Positions 55,296 through 63,735 of a stretch of 64,000 nt of DNA are shown piece by piece. The stretch lies in assembly GCF_014836875.1 (NCBI RefSeq), contig NZ_JACSQC010000007.1, forward strand, positions 64,555 to 128,554, written 5' to 3'. Origin of the DNA: Arthrobacter pullicola. GTDB taxonomy: Bacteria > Actinomycetota > Actinomycetes > Actinomycetales > Micrococcaceae. Under the pieces are notes generated by a model, which did no database searches, had not been told where the DNA came from, and saw only the letters and a list, made by a program, of their open reading frames with translations. The number at the start of each line of letters is the position of its first letter. The stretch's first letter is position 1. The position numbers and the translations under genes are program-made.

Positions 55296-56300
55296 TCAGC
55301 GCCGGGCCAAAATGGAGGATGCCTCCTGGGCTGCCGTGCCGGAATCCTCGATGTGGGCGAGGTTCGGCGGAAGCTCCCGCCCTTTCTTGCGCATCGCCCC
55401 AGCCCAGAGCCGTCCGGCCCGGTAGGAGGACCGGACCAGCGGCCCGCTCATCACACCGAGGAAGCCGAGCTCCGTGGCCTCGTCGCTGAGCTCCACGAAC
55501 TCTTCGGGCTTGACCCAGCGGTCCACCGGGAGATGCCGTTCGCTGGGGCGGAGGTACTGGGTGATGGTCAGAAGGTCACAGCCGGCGTCGCGCAGGTCCC
55601 GCAGCGCTCCCGAGATTTCCTCCCGGGTTTCGCCCATGCCCAGGATCAGGTTTGACTTGGTGACCATGCCCAGCGCCTGCCCCTGTGTAATCACGTCCAG
55701 GGACCGCTCGTAGCGGAATGCCGGCCGGATCCGCTTGAACAGCCGGGGAACCGTTTCGACGTTGTGGGCGAAAACCTCGGGCGCGGCGTCGCAGATGGCC
55801 TGGATGTGCTCCGGTTTTCCGGAGAAGTCCGGAATCAGGATTTCGACGCCGGTCCCGGGGTTCATCGCATGAATCTGGCGGATGGTTTCCGCGTAAAGCC
55901 ACGTGCCTTCATCGGCCAGGTCATCGCGGGCGACTCCGGTGACCGTGGCGTAGCGGAGGTTCATGGACTGGACGGAACGGGCGACCTTAAGCGGTTCCAT
56001 ACGGTCCACGGGCGAGGGCTTGCCGGTGTCAATCTGGCAGAAATCGCAGCGCCTGGTGCACTCGGAACCGCCGATGAGGAAGGTGGCTTCCTTGTCCTCC
56101 CAGCACTCAAAGATGTTCGGGCAGCCGGCTTCCTCGCAGACGGTGTGCAGGCCTTCTTTTTTTACCTGGTTCTTGAGCTGCACGTACTCCGGGCCGATGT
56201 TGACCTTGGCCTTGATCCAGTCGGGCTTGCGTTCCACCGGAACGGCGACATTGCGCTGCTCGATCCGCAGGAGACGGCGGCCTTCGGGGGCGAGTGTCAC
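55296..56300 (-). CDS. lipA: Lipoyl synthase
   Basis: 334 residues, radical SAM enzyme. The auxiliary cluster is held by [12 protein letters not shown] and the radical SAM cluster by CTRRCDFC; both are complete. [40 protein letters not shown] and the C-terminal [14 protein letters not shown] with the conserved Arg-Ser-Ser are family features. It inserts two sulfurs into octanoyl groups on E2 and GcvH proteins. The GTG start has AAGGAG 7 nt upstream and overlaps the lipB stop by 4 nt. Confidence 0.96.
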   Translation of the reverse strand: MTLAPEGRRLLRIEQRNVAVPVERKPDWIKAKVNIGPEYVQLKNQVKKEGLHTVCEEAGCPNIFECWEDKEATFLIGGSECTRRCDFCQIDTGKPSPVDRMEPLKVARSVQSMNLRYATVTGVARDDLADEGTWLYAETIRQIHAMNPGTGVEILIPDFSGKPEHIQAICDAAPEVFAHNVETVPRLFKRIRPAFRYERSLDVITQGQALGMVTKSNLILGMGETREEISGALRDLRDAGCDLLTITQYLRPSERHLPVDRWVKPEEFVELSDEATELGFLGVMSGPLVRSSYRAGRLWAGAMRKKGRELPPNLAHIEDSGTAAQEASSILARR

Positions 56301-57010
56301 TTCAGGGCTCCTTCGTTCCGGACGGCGCCGGCTTCTTCTGCGGTTGTGGGGGATGCTCCCTGTTTGTTCGACAGGGCACCGAGGGTGCGGATGAGCTGGG
56401 TTTCCACCTGGTCTGCGATGCCTGCCGGCGATACCGGCGCCCCGGTCTCCGCGCTGATGGAGGTGGTGCCGGCATCGGTGATGCCGCACGCAATGATCTG
56501 CCCGTAGGGGTTGAGGTCGTTGCTGCAGTTCAGGGCGAATCCGTGCATGGTGACCCCGTGGTCAACCCGGATCCCGACGGCGGCAATTTTGCGGTCCTGG
56601 CGCAGGCCGTCCCCGCGGATCCAAACCCCCGAGCGTCCGTCGACGCGTTCGCCGTGAAGCCCATAGCCTGCCAGCACGGTGACCAGGGCATCTTCCAGAG
56701 CTGCAACATATTCCACCACGAGGACCGGATCGGGCAGGCGGAGAATGGGGTACCCCACCAGCTGGCCCGGCCCGTGCCAGGTTAGTTTGCCGCCGCGGTC
56801 CACGCTGATGACGGGGGTGCCGTCGAAGGGACGCTCGTGTTCCTCGGTCCGCCTCCCGGCCGTATAAACCGGGTGATGCTCCAGCATCAGGACCGTGCCG
56901 GGCCTGGTGCCGGCGCTCACTTCCGCGTGTATCCTGCGCTGAAGATCCCAGCCATCCTGATAATCGACATAATCCGGGGCAAAACCAACGCGCTGAAACT
57001 CCAAATCCAT
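56297..57010 (-). CDS. lipB: Octanoyl-[acyl-carrier-protein]:protein octanoyltransferase
   Basis: 237 residues. Motifs: [40 protein letters not shown], the lysine segment [20 protein letters not shown] and the catalytic Cys in [15 protein letters not shown]. It moves octanoate from acyl-carrier protein to lipoyl domains, supplying LipA. A client, the 2-oxoglutarate dehydrogenase E2, is encoded at the right end of the window. The ATG is 6 nt after TACGCT on the minus strand and is probably leaderless. The last 25 residues or so are variable. Confidence 0.95.
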   Translation of the reverse strand: MDLEFQRVGFAPDYVDYQDGWDLQRRIHAEVSAGTRPGTVLMLEHHPVYTAGRRTEEHERPFDGTPVISVDRGGKLTWHGPGQLVGYPILRLPDPVLVVEYVAALEDALVTVLAGYGLHGERVDGRSGVWIRGDGLRQDRKIAAVGIRVDHGVTMHGFALNCSNDLNPYGQIIACGITDAGTTSISAETGAPVSPAGIADQVETQLIRTLGALSNKQGASPTTAEEAGAVRNEGALK

Positions 57011-57016
57011 AGGGTC

Positions 57017-57022
57017 AGCGTA
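57017..57022 (-). promoter_or_regulatory. -10 box (TACGCT) for leaderless lipB
   Basis: On the minus strand TACGCT is followed by GACCCT and the ATG (6 nt). No Shine-Dalgarno sequence is present. Confidence 0.55.
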
Positions 57023-57108
57023 GCGCCTGTCACACCCGAGGTCCCTATGAGTCGCATCACGTGTATGCCGGGCTGTGGATAACTTCTGCAGGATTCACCG
57101 GTCCGCGC

Positions 57109-57114
57109 TAGAAC
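57109..57114 (+). promoter_or_regulatory. -10-like box (TAGAAC) of the kinase gene
   Basis: TAGAAC is followed by TGTCGGC and the ATG (7 nt). It lacks the final T of the consensus. Confidence 0.4.
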
Positions 57115-57121
57115 TGTCGGC

Positions 57122-59023
57122 ATGGAAACAGCAGGGCAGGAGAGCCAGGATGCAGGCCGGCCGGTTAACCCGTCTTCCGGCGTGCTGCCGGACGCCGGCG
57201 GAGCCGCAGAGTTCCCGGGGGAAGCGCGCCGTCCTTCGGTGAACGACGCCGGCTGGCGGATCGGCAGGTGCCTTGGACAGGGCGGCAGCGCGGCGGTTTG
57301 GCTTGCGGAACGAACGGTCGACGGCGCCCGGTTTGCCCTCAAAATGCCGTACGGCGCCACGGCTGACGAGTTTGAGCTGCGGCGGGAGCTGGCTATCCGC
57401 TCCCGGCTGCGGCATGAGAATCTGCTGGAGGTTCACGGATTCCTGGCGACGGCCGACGGGCCGGGACTGCTGCTGGAGTACGCGCCAGGGGCCAGCCTTG
57501 CCCGTTTGGTTGCGGTGCGAAAAACACTGAGTGAAGGCGAGACTGTTACGGTTTTGGTCGCCGTGGCCCGCGCCCTGGCCTGTCTGCATGCTGAGGGATC
57601 CGCGCACGGCGATGTTTCCCCCGGCAACGTGTTGTTTACCGCGAACGGCAAACCGCTGCTGGCTGACTTTGGAACCAGCCGGATGCTCGGGGAAGGCCGG
57701 GAGGCGGGCGTGGGAACCCCGGGGTTCGAGGCGCCCGGGATGAAGCCGGACGGGCGGGCGGCGGGCGCCGCCCTGGACGCAGACGTATACGCCCTCGGCG
57801 CGCTGGGCTGGTTCATGCTGACCGGCCGGGCGCTGGTGCCTGGCCTGCGGCCTCCGCTTCGTGTGGCGCTGCCCGGGCTGCCGGCGGAGCTGCGGATACT
57901 GCTTGACGCTGCCCTCGATGAGGACCCGGCTCAGCGTCCCGCTGCGGCGAAGTTTGCCGCGGAGGTTTTCCGGGCCTGGCCGGCCGAACCAATCGATCTC
58001 CTGGCAGCGGTGCATCCCAGCGTGCGTCCTGAACTGCGGACCCGCCGGAGCGTCCTGGCGCAGGGGAAGGAACCCGGAAGGCGCCTTCGGCTGCGGAAAC
58101 GGCGTAGAAGCAGGACGCCGCCATGGGAGGAAACGGGCCGGCCCCAGCGTCGGAGCCGGTTGCCGGGGTGGAACCCGGTTCGGGGGAGCGGAGCCTACGG
58201 ATCTGCGGCACCGGCACCACGGGCACCGGCACCACCGGCGCCACGGGCACCGGCACCACCGGCACGGGCGGAGCTGGAGCCCAAGCGCCGCTCCGGGCGG
58301 CGGCCTGCCCGGAATCCGGTCTGGCTTGGCGCGGCGTCTGTCCTCGTGGCTTTGACGGCAGGTCTTGGCGGGGTCGCCGTCCTGGCGCCGGAAGTGCTCC
58401 GCCCCTCGGACGAGGCACCGATACCGGCTTCCCGTGAGGCTTCCGGCGGCACCAATGCTCTCGAGGAGTCCGGTCCTGGTGCCTTGGAAGCGCCCAATCC
58501 CGCCGGTGACCCCAGTCCCGCCGGTGACCCCAGTCCCGCAGCTGAGACGGGGAGATCCGGCTCGCCGGCGGAGGCAGAACTGGCTGTGCTGGCCGGGGAG
58601 GATCCCGTGGCGGCAGTGCGGATGCTCTCCGCACTCCGCGCCCGGGCCTACGCGGAAGGCGATCCGGCGTTTCTTTCCTGGGTCAACCAGCCGGACTCTG
58701 CCGCGGCAGCGGCCGACCTCGCCGGCGTGGAACTGCTCCACAGCCAGGGCGAGCGGCTTGCGGGACTGGAGGTCGAGGTGGTCCAGGCGAAGCGGCTTGG
58801 CGGCTTCCTCATTGGCGCGGATCCGGGGGAGCAGGTGGCGGTCACCACCGAGAATTCGGCGTACGTCCAGATGGGGGCAGACGGCGTCCCGACGGCAGCC
58901 CCGGGAACGGCCGGACGGCAGGAACTTGTCCTCGAACTGGTGCGGACTGATGAGGGGTGGAGGATTGCAAGGGTGCTTCCTGCCGCGGCGGGGCTTGAAC
59001 CTGGCGGGGGTGCACAAAGATAG
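57122..59023 (+). CDS. Membrane-anchored protein kinase-like protein with an extracytoplasmic domain
   Basis: 633 residues. The kinase domain runs from about 45 to 290: glycine loop LGQGGSAAVWLA, Lys74 in ALKMP, catalytic loop HGDVSPGN (162-169) and DFGTS (182-186). The HRD arginine is replaced by Gly, so this is a non-RD kinase, and GTPGFEAPG stands in for the APE segment; activity is plausible but not certain. A basic, Pro/Ala-rich linker (about 305-398) with two copies of APRAPAPP leads to one membrane helix (about 400-422). Outside are a low-complexity stretch with two AGDPSP repeats and a folded region of about 150 residues (from AELAVLAGEDPVAAVRML), not recognised. The stop codon overlaps the promoter of the protease gene. 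Confidence 0.8.
   Translation: METAGQESQDAGRPVNPSSGVLPDAGGAAEFPGEARRPSVNDAGWRIGRCLGQGGSAAVWLAERTVDGARFALKMPYGATADEFELRRELAIRSRLRHENLLEVHGFLATADGPGLLLEYAPGASLARLVAVRKTLSEGETVTVLVAVARALACLHAEGSAHGDVSPGNVLFTANGKPLLADFGTSRMLGEGREAGVGTPGFEAPGMKPDGRAAGAALDADVYALGALGWFMLTGRALVPGLRPPLRVALPGLPAELRILLDAALDEDPAQRPAAAKFAAEVFRAWPAEPIDLLAAVHPSVRPELRTRRSVLAQGKEPGRRLRLRKRRRSRTPPWEETGRPQRRSRLPGWNPVRGSGAYGSAAPAPRAPAPPAPRAPAPPARAELEPKRRSGRRPARNPVWLGAASVLVALTAGLGGVAVLAPEVLRPSDEAPIPASREASGGTNALEESGPGALEAPNPAGDPSPAGDPSPAAETGRSGSPAEAELAVLAGEDPVAAVRMLSALRARAYAEGDPAFLSWVNQPDSAAAAADLAGVELLHSQGERLAGLEVEVVQAKRLGGFLIGADPGEQVAVTTENSAYVQMGADGVPTAAPGTAGRQELVLELVRTDEGWRIARVLPAAAGLEPGGGAQR
58218..58265 (+). repeat. 24-bp in-frame tandem repeat inside the kinase gene
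   Basis: Two copies of a 24-bp unit (58218-58241 and 58242-58265, one mismatch) encode APRAPAPP twice. Shorter GGCACC repeats flank it. Confidence 0.85.
58499..58534 (+). repeat. 18-bp in-frame tandem repeat inside the kinase gene
   Basis: CCCGCCGGTGACCCCAGT occurs twice in a row and encodes AGDPSP repeats in the extracytoplasmic linker. Confidence 0.85.
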
Positions 59024-59026
59024 GAT
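59021..59026 (+). promoter_or_regulatory. -10 box (TAGGAT) of the S41 protease gene
   Basis: TAGGAT ends 7 nt before the ATG. Its first three bases are the TAG stop codon of the kinase gene. Confidence 0.6.
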
Positions 59027-59033
59027 CGGGAGT

Positions 59034-62000
59034 ATGAGTTCAACTCCTTACCTCCGCTATCCCGACCTCCACGGCGACCGCGTTGCGTTTGTGGCTGAGG
59101 ATGACGTTTGGGTTGCCCCGCTTTCCGGCGGCCGGGCCTGGCGTGTTTCCTCCCTGCAGCTGCCGGCCCGGAACCCGAAGTTCTCCCCTGACGGGTCACG
59201 GATTGCGTGGACGGTTGTACAGGGCGGTGCCCCGGAAGTGGTCACCGCCGATACCGAGGGAGGAGATTTCCGCCAGCTGACGTTCTGGGGCAACCAGAAC
59301 ACACGGGTGCGCGGCTTCAGTCCCGCCGGGAAAGTCATTGCCACCAGCCCGTTTGAATTTGAGGATTTCCGGCTGCGGTGGGCTTATGAGGTGCCGCTGG
59401 ACGGCTCCTCGCCCGTACGCCTGCCTTACGGTCCGCTCGACACTCTCGCCGAGGGGCCGGCGCTGGGCGATGAACGCCCCCTGGTCATCGGCTCGGTTCT
59501 TAGCCGCGAGCCGGCCCGCTGGAAGCGCTACCGTGGCGGAACAGCCGGAAAGCTCTGGATAGACGCTGACGGGAACGGCGAGTTCACCCGCCTGGTGCCT
59601 GAACTGGACGGTAACTTGGCGTATCCGATGTGGGTGCAGGGCCGGATCGCCTTCTTCTCCGACCATGAGGGCTACGGCAACATCTATTCGGTCACGCCCC
59701 AGGGCACCGGTCTGCGCCGGCACACGGACTTCCAGGATTTCTATGTGCGGCATCCATCCAGCGACGGGACCCGCATCATCTTCGAATCCGCCGGGGAACT
59801 GTGGCTGATGGAGGACTTAGACTCCGAACCAGCAAAACTGAATATCCGCCTGGGTTCTGCGGGCACCGGACGCCGGCCCTACCCGCTCAACGCCGCACGC
59901 CACCTCAAGGCGGCCATGCCCGACACCGAAGGCAAGTCCAGTGTTGTCGAAAGCCACGGAACTCTTCACTGGCTGACGCACAAGGACGGTCCCTCACGCG
60001 TCATCGAAGCAACTGCGGGCGTTCGTGCGCGTCTGGGCCGCCCGCTGCCCGGGGGACGGGCTGTCTTTGTGGCCGATCCTGGAAACGAAGAAGCCTTGTT
60101 CATCAAGGACGTTTTCGCCTCCCTGCCGTCCGGCCACCAGGTCTCAGCGCCGGCTGCGCCTCCTGTACCTGCCGCCGCACCCGAGCAGCCGGTGCTGCCA
60201 AGGCCTGTGTCCGCGGCTGGCCGCACGCTGGGCAAGCCGGTGGTCGAAACCGCGGGCCCGGAAGTCCGCCAGACGGCTGTACATGACACCGGCGCTGATT
60301 CCGCCGACGGCGCCGGTGCGTCCGAAGCCGTACTGGTGTCGCAGGACACCGCTATGGAGACCGGTGTATCCCGGATCGCCTTCGAGGTTCCCACCCGCAC
60401 CGCCGAACTGCTTCCGAGTCCGGACGGGAAACTGGTGGCCGTTGCAACCGAGAAGGGGCAGGTCCACCTGCTGGATGTGGACACCCGTGAGCTCGTCCTC
60501 ATCGCGGACGAGGGGCACGGCGCCGTCGAAGAGCTTGCTTTCAGCCCGGACTCGCGCTGGCTGGCATGGGTCGAGCCCGTTGTGGGCGAAGGTGCCCGCT
60601 CCCGGATCCGGCTCCGGGAAACGGCCGGCTCCGCGCCGGAGACCCAGGACGTGACCGACGGACGGTTCCATGACCACAGTCCTTCCTTCACCCCGGACGG
60701 CCGCTTCCTGGCCTTCCTCTCCGAGCGCAGCTTTGACCCGGTCTACGACACCCATGGCTTCGACCTTGGTTTCCCCACCTCAACCAAGCCCTTTATGGTG
60801 GCGCTGGCAGCGGCCACTCCCTCTCCGTTCGGACCGGCTGCCCATGTCGTGGAGCAGCCGAAACCGGTCGACAGTGCCGTGGAATCCGATGATCCTGAGG
60901 GCGCAGACCGCGAATCAACGGAGGTCCGGGTAGACCGGGAACGCCTGGCAGAGCGCCTTATTGCCGTACCGGTTCCGCAGGGACGCTACTCCAAGCTGCG
61001 GGCGGCAGACGGCGCCCTGCTGTGGCTCGCCGAGGACGTCTATGGCGTGACGGGTGATGGCCGGGCGAGCTCCGGCGACCGGACTCCGGGCAAACGGCTT
61101 GAGCGTTTTGATCTGGTTAAGAAGGAAGTGTCCGTGCTGGTGCCGGCACTCGGGGACTTTGAACTCAGTGGGGATGGCAGCACCGTGCTGCTGCAGCATG
61201 AGCACCGGCTGCGTGCTGTTCCCGCCACCACGCGCGCCGACGAGGACTCCGCCGAGAGCACCGACGTCGACCTGTCGCGCATCCGGGTCCTTTTGGAACC
61301 GGTGAAGGTCTGGGGGCAGGCCTTCGATGAGGCCTGGCGGCTGCAGCGCGACTTCTTCTGGACTCCTGACATGGGTGGCCTGGACTGGGACGGGGTGCAT
61401 GCGCGCTACCGGCCGCTGGTGGAGAACCTTGGTTCCCATGACGACCTGGTGGACCTGCTCTGGGAACTGCACGGGGAACTGGGCACCTCGCATGCCTACG
61501 TCACTCCGGCATCCGTTGCCGAGGCCGGCGCCGGTGCGCAGGGGTTCCTGGGGGCCGATCTGCGGCCGGGCCCTGGAGGATGGGAAGTCGTGCGGATCCT
61601 GGACCCTGAGTCCTCGGATCCCCAGGCCATCTCGCCGCTCAGCGCACCGGGAGCAGACGTCCGGCCGGGGGACATTATTGCGGCTGTCGACGGACTGCCG
61701 GTACCGGCAGACAAGGGGCCTGCTGCACTCCTGGTGGGAGCGGCCGGCCGGGTTGTGGAACTGACGGTACTCCGGCCGGAGGAGGGTTCAGCCCCCGGTC
61801 AGCGCCGCATCGCGGTGATCCCGCTGCGCAGTGAGGAGCGTTTGCGCTATCAGAACTGGGTCAACGGGAACCGCAGGGCGGTCCGCAGCGCCTCGGAGGG
61901 CAGGTTCGGGTACCTCCACATTCCGGACATGGTCGCCAGCGGATGGGCCCAGCTGCACCGCGACCTGGACAGCGAAGCGGCAAAGGACGCGCTGATCATC

Positions 62001-62552
62001 GACGTCCGGCACAACCGGGGCGGACACACCTCGCAGCTGGTGGCGGAACTGATCGGCCGCAAGGTCACGGCCTGGAGCCTTCCGCGAGGCGAGCAGCCCG
62101 GCACTTATCCGGCCCAGTCGCCGCGCGGTCCCGTCGTTCTCCTGACGGACGAATTCGCCGGATCCGACGGCGATATTGTGACCCAGGTTGCGAAGCTGCG
62201 CGGGATCGGCCCGGTCATTGGCACCCGGACGTGGGGCGGCGTCGTCGGGATCGACGGCCGCTTTGCGCTGGCGGACGGCACCGGAGTGACGCAGCCGCGT
62301 TACGCCTACTGGTTCACCGGCGGAATTGGCTTTGGTGTGGAGAACCGCGGCGTAGAGCCGGACATCGAAGTTCCCTACCCGCCGCATGCCTATGCCGCGG
62401 GGGAGGACCCGCAGCTCGAACACGGCGTGGGAATCCTCAAGGAGATGCTTTCCGAGCTCCCGACGGATCAGCCGCCGGCGCGGGAGGGCTATCCCAGCCT
62501 CCGCCCGGCCCCGCTGCCGCCGCGTCCGCAGGACACGGCAGCGAAATCCTAG
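59034..62552 (+). CDS. Tricorn-like S41 serine protease
   Basis: 1172 residues. The N-terminal half is a beta-propeller pair with repeated blades such as YLRYPDLHGDRVAFVAEDDV, FSPDGSRIAWTVV, FSPDSRWLAWVEP and FTPDGRFLAFLSE. Then come a helical core segment (DEAWRLQRDFFWTPDMGGLD), a PDZ domain (about 835-900, with PGDIIAAVDGLPV) and the S41 catalytic domain with DVRHNRGGHTSQL and EFAGSDGDIVT (catalytic Ser about 1044). Tricorn proteases degrade peptides released by larger proteases. No signal peptide is seen, so it is cytoplasmic. A low-complexity Ala/Pro insertion near 365-410 interrupts the propeller. The start is fixed by TAGGAT-N7-ATG. Confidence 0.92.
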   Translation: MSSTPYLRYPDLHGDRVAFVAEDDVWVAPLSGGRAWRVSSLQLPARNPKFSPDGSRIAWTVVQGGAPEVVTADTEGGDFRQLTFWGNQNTRVRGFSPAGKVIATSPFEFEDFRLRWAYEVPLDGSSPVRLPYGPLDTLAEGPALGDERPLVIGSVLSREPARWKRYRGGTAGKLWIDADGNGEFTRLVPELDGNLAYPMWVQGRIAFFSDHEGYGNIYSVTPQGTGLRRHTDFQDFYVRHPSSDGTRIIFESAGELWLMEDLDSEPAKLNIRLGSAGTGRRPYPLNAARHLKAAMPDTEGKSSVVESHGTLHWLTHKDGPSRVIEATAGVRARLGRPLPGGRAVFVADPGNEEALFIKDVFASLPSGHQVSAPAAPPVPAAAPEQPVLPRPVSAAGRTLGKPVVETAGPEVRQTAVHDTGADSADGAGASEAVLVSQDTAMETGVSRIAFEVPTRTAELLPSPDGKLVAVATEKGQVHLLDVDTRELVLIADEGHGAVEELAFSPDSRWLAWVEPVVGEGARSRIRLRETAGSAPETQDVTDGRFHDHSPSFTPDGRFLAFLSERSFDPVYDTHGFDLGFPTSTKPFMVALAAATPSPFGPAAHVVEQPKPVDSAVESDDPEGADRESTEVRVDRERLAERLIAVPVPQGRYSKLRAADGALLWLAEDVYGVTGDGRASSGDRTPGKRLERFDLVKKEVSVLVPALGDFELSGDGSTVLLQHEHRLRAVPATTRADEDSAESTDVDLSRIRVLLEPVKVWGQAFDEAWRLQRDFFWTPDMGGLDWDGVHARYRPLVENLGSHDDLVDLLWELHGELGTSHAYVTPASVAEAGAGAQGFLGADLRPGPGGWEVVRILDPESSDPQAISPLSAPGADVRPGDIIAAVDGLPVPADKGPAALLVGAAGRVVELTVLRPEEGSAPGQRRIAVIPLRSEERLRYQNWVNGNRRAVRSASEGRFGYLHIPDMVASGWAQLHRDLDSEAAKDALIIDVRHNRGGHTSQLVAELIGRKVTAWSLPRGEQPGTYPAQSPRGPVVLLTDEFAGSDGDIVTQVAKLRGIGPVIGTRTWGGVVGIDGRFALADGTGVTQPRYAYWFTGGIGFGVENRGVEPDIEVPYPPHAYAAGEDPQLEHGVGILKEMLSELPTDQPPAREGYPSLRPAPLPPRPQDTAAKS

Positions 62553-62569
62553 CCCGGCTTTCCGCATGG

Positions 62570-62605
62570 CAGAGGACCCCTTCCCTGACGGGGAGGGGTC
62601 CTCTG
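62570..62605. terminator. Bidirectional terminator between the protease and OsmC genes
   Basis: A 16-bp stem with one G-T pair (62570-62585 with 62590-62605, loop TGAC) between convergent genes. Confidence 0.8.
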
Positions 62606-62627
62606 ACAGTTGCGGCAGGCGGGGACG

Positions 62628-63056
62628 CTAGGACTCCAGCGATGCCTCCATGGTGATGCTGATGCCGGCCAGCGCCTGGGATACCGGGCAGCCCGTCTTG
62701 GCGGAGTCCGCAAGGTCGGCGAATTCTTCCGCCGTCAGCCCGGGAACCACCGCGGAGACCCGCAGATGGCTGCCGGTGATGCCGGTTCCCGGCACGAAGG
62801 TGACTTCTGCAGAGGTTTCAATCCGGTCGGCGGTTTTGCCGGCGTCGGCCAGCGCAAGGCTGAAGGCCATGGAGAAGCAGGCGGAGTGCGCGGCGGCGAT
62901 GAGCTCTTCCGGGCTGGTGCGGCCCTCGGCTTCCTCCGCCCGCGCTTTCCAGGTGACGTCGTAGGTGCCCAGATGGGACGAATCGAGGGTGACTTCACCC
63001 TTGCCGTGGAGAAGATCGCCGTGCCAGACGGTGTGGGCTGCGCGGACAGTAGCCAT
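62628..63056 (-). CDS. OsmC/Ohr-family peroxiredoxin-like protein
   Basis: 142 residues. The two reactive cysteines of the family lie in ELIAAAHSACFSMAFSLALA and DSAKTGCPVSQALAG; GRTSPEELIAA and the GTGITGSHLRVSAVVPGL strand complete the fold. OsmC proteins reduce organic hydroperoxides with thiols in the cytoplasm. The YhfA/OsmC branch is favoured over Ohr because the second Cys is within TGCPVSQAL. GGAGCATCC precedes the ATG. It faces the protease gene across a shared terminator. Confidence 0.9.
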   Translation of the reverse strand: MATVRAAHTVWHGDLLHGKGEVTLDSSHLGTYDVTWKARAEEAEGRTSPEELIAAAHSACFSMAFSLALADAGKTADRIETSAEVTFVPGTGITGSHLRVSAVVPGLTAEEFADLADSAKTGCPVSQALAGISITMEASLES

Positions 63057-63185
63057 GGATGCTCCTAATTCGGGATGGGCTCGGGGCGGTGTCCCGGCCG
63101 CTGCCGCCCATCCTTGCAGGTCATCCGTGCAGGAACCAGACCCCGCGCAGCTTGGGCGCGCATCGGGAGGGATGGCTTAAAAAGA

Positions 63186-63216
63186 GTTCCTCCCCTCCAA
63201 AGCGGAGGGGAGGAAC
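63186..63216 (-). terminator. Intrinsic terminator of the small membrane protein gene
   Basis: A 13-bp perfect stem (63186-63198 with 63204-63216). On the minus strand it is followed by TCTTTTT. Confidence 0.88.
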
Positions 63217-63252
63217 CCGGAAATTACTGCCAAGGCAATGAAGAGATGGCAG

Positions 63253-63600
63253 TTACCACATGGTGGCCACAGCGATGTTCACCACGGCGAGGATGCCAAC
63301 GCCGTTGGCCAGGGTGCGCGAAACGGGCTGGTCCTTCTTGTACTTGCGCTGGCCGATGAACGCCAGAACCGTGACGACCACCGTGATGGTGAGCTTAACG
63401 GCGATTTTGGCGTAGTTGATGTCGCCGTCTCCCATCTCGTTCATTCCAACGAGAAGGATGCCGGTGAGCAGCTGCAGCAGCGCAGCGTGGAACTGGCCGG
63501 GCATCACGGTCGGGTTCTTGATCCGGGAAATCCAGATGCCCACGATCATGGCGGCGCCGAGGATGTGCAGGAAGACAAGGAAATTGTGAAGGAAGTCCAT
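63253..63600 (-). CDS. Small integral membrane protein, hypothetical
   Basis: 115 residues with four hydrophobic segments: FLHNFLVFLHILGAAMIVGI (about 3-22), FHAALLQLLTGILLVGM (about 37-53), KLTITVVVTVLAFIG (about 70-85) and VGILAVVNIAVATMW at the C-terminus. A histidine early in the first helix (HILGAAMIVG) and the GxxISR loop resemble four-helix heme or DUF2269-like proteins, but the family cannot be named with confidence. TAAGAT lies 7 nt before the ATG on the minus strand, so the message is probably leaderless. Confidence 0.82.
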   Translation of the reverse strand: MDFLHNFLVFLHILGAAMIVGIWISRIKNPTVMPGQFHAALLQLLTGILLVGMNEMGDGDINYAKIAVKLTITVVVTVLAFIGQRKYKKDQPVSRTLANGVGILAVVNIAVATMW

Positions 63601-63607
63601 GGTCTCG

Positions 63608-63613
63608 ATCTTA
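63608..63613 (-). promoter_or_regulatory. -10 box (TAAGAT) for leaderless membrane protein gene
   Basis: On the minus strand TAAGAT is followed by CGAGACC and the ATG (7 nt). Confidence 0.55.
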
Positions 63614-63686
63614 CCGACACTGTGTCAGCGGAACGCAATTCTCTGCATAACACTTCTACAACGGGTAGAAAAGAGGCGGCTTAACG

Positions 63687-63727
63687 ACGACGGCGGGCGG
63701 CCCCGAAAGGGAACCGCCCGCCGTCGT
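63687..63727 (-). terminator. Terminator of the E2 gene
   Basis: A 14-bp perfect stem (63687-63700 with 63714-63727). Its loop holds a further CCC/GGG pair. It starts 9 nt past the stop codon of the E2 gene. Confidence 0.75.
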
Positions 63728-63735
63728 TCGCTGGC

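Noticed and set aside
58365-59033. N-terminal extension of the Tricorn-like protease by about 220 residues
   Set aside because: It would overlap the end of the kinase gene in another frame. The family start motif (YLRYPDLHGDRVAF) directly follows ATG 59034, which has a fitting promoter.
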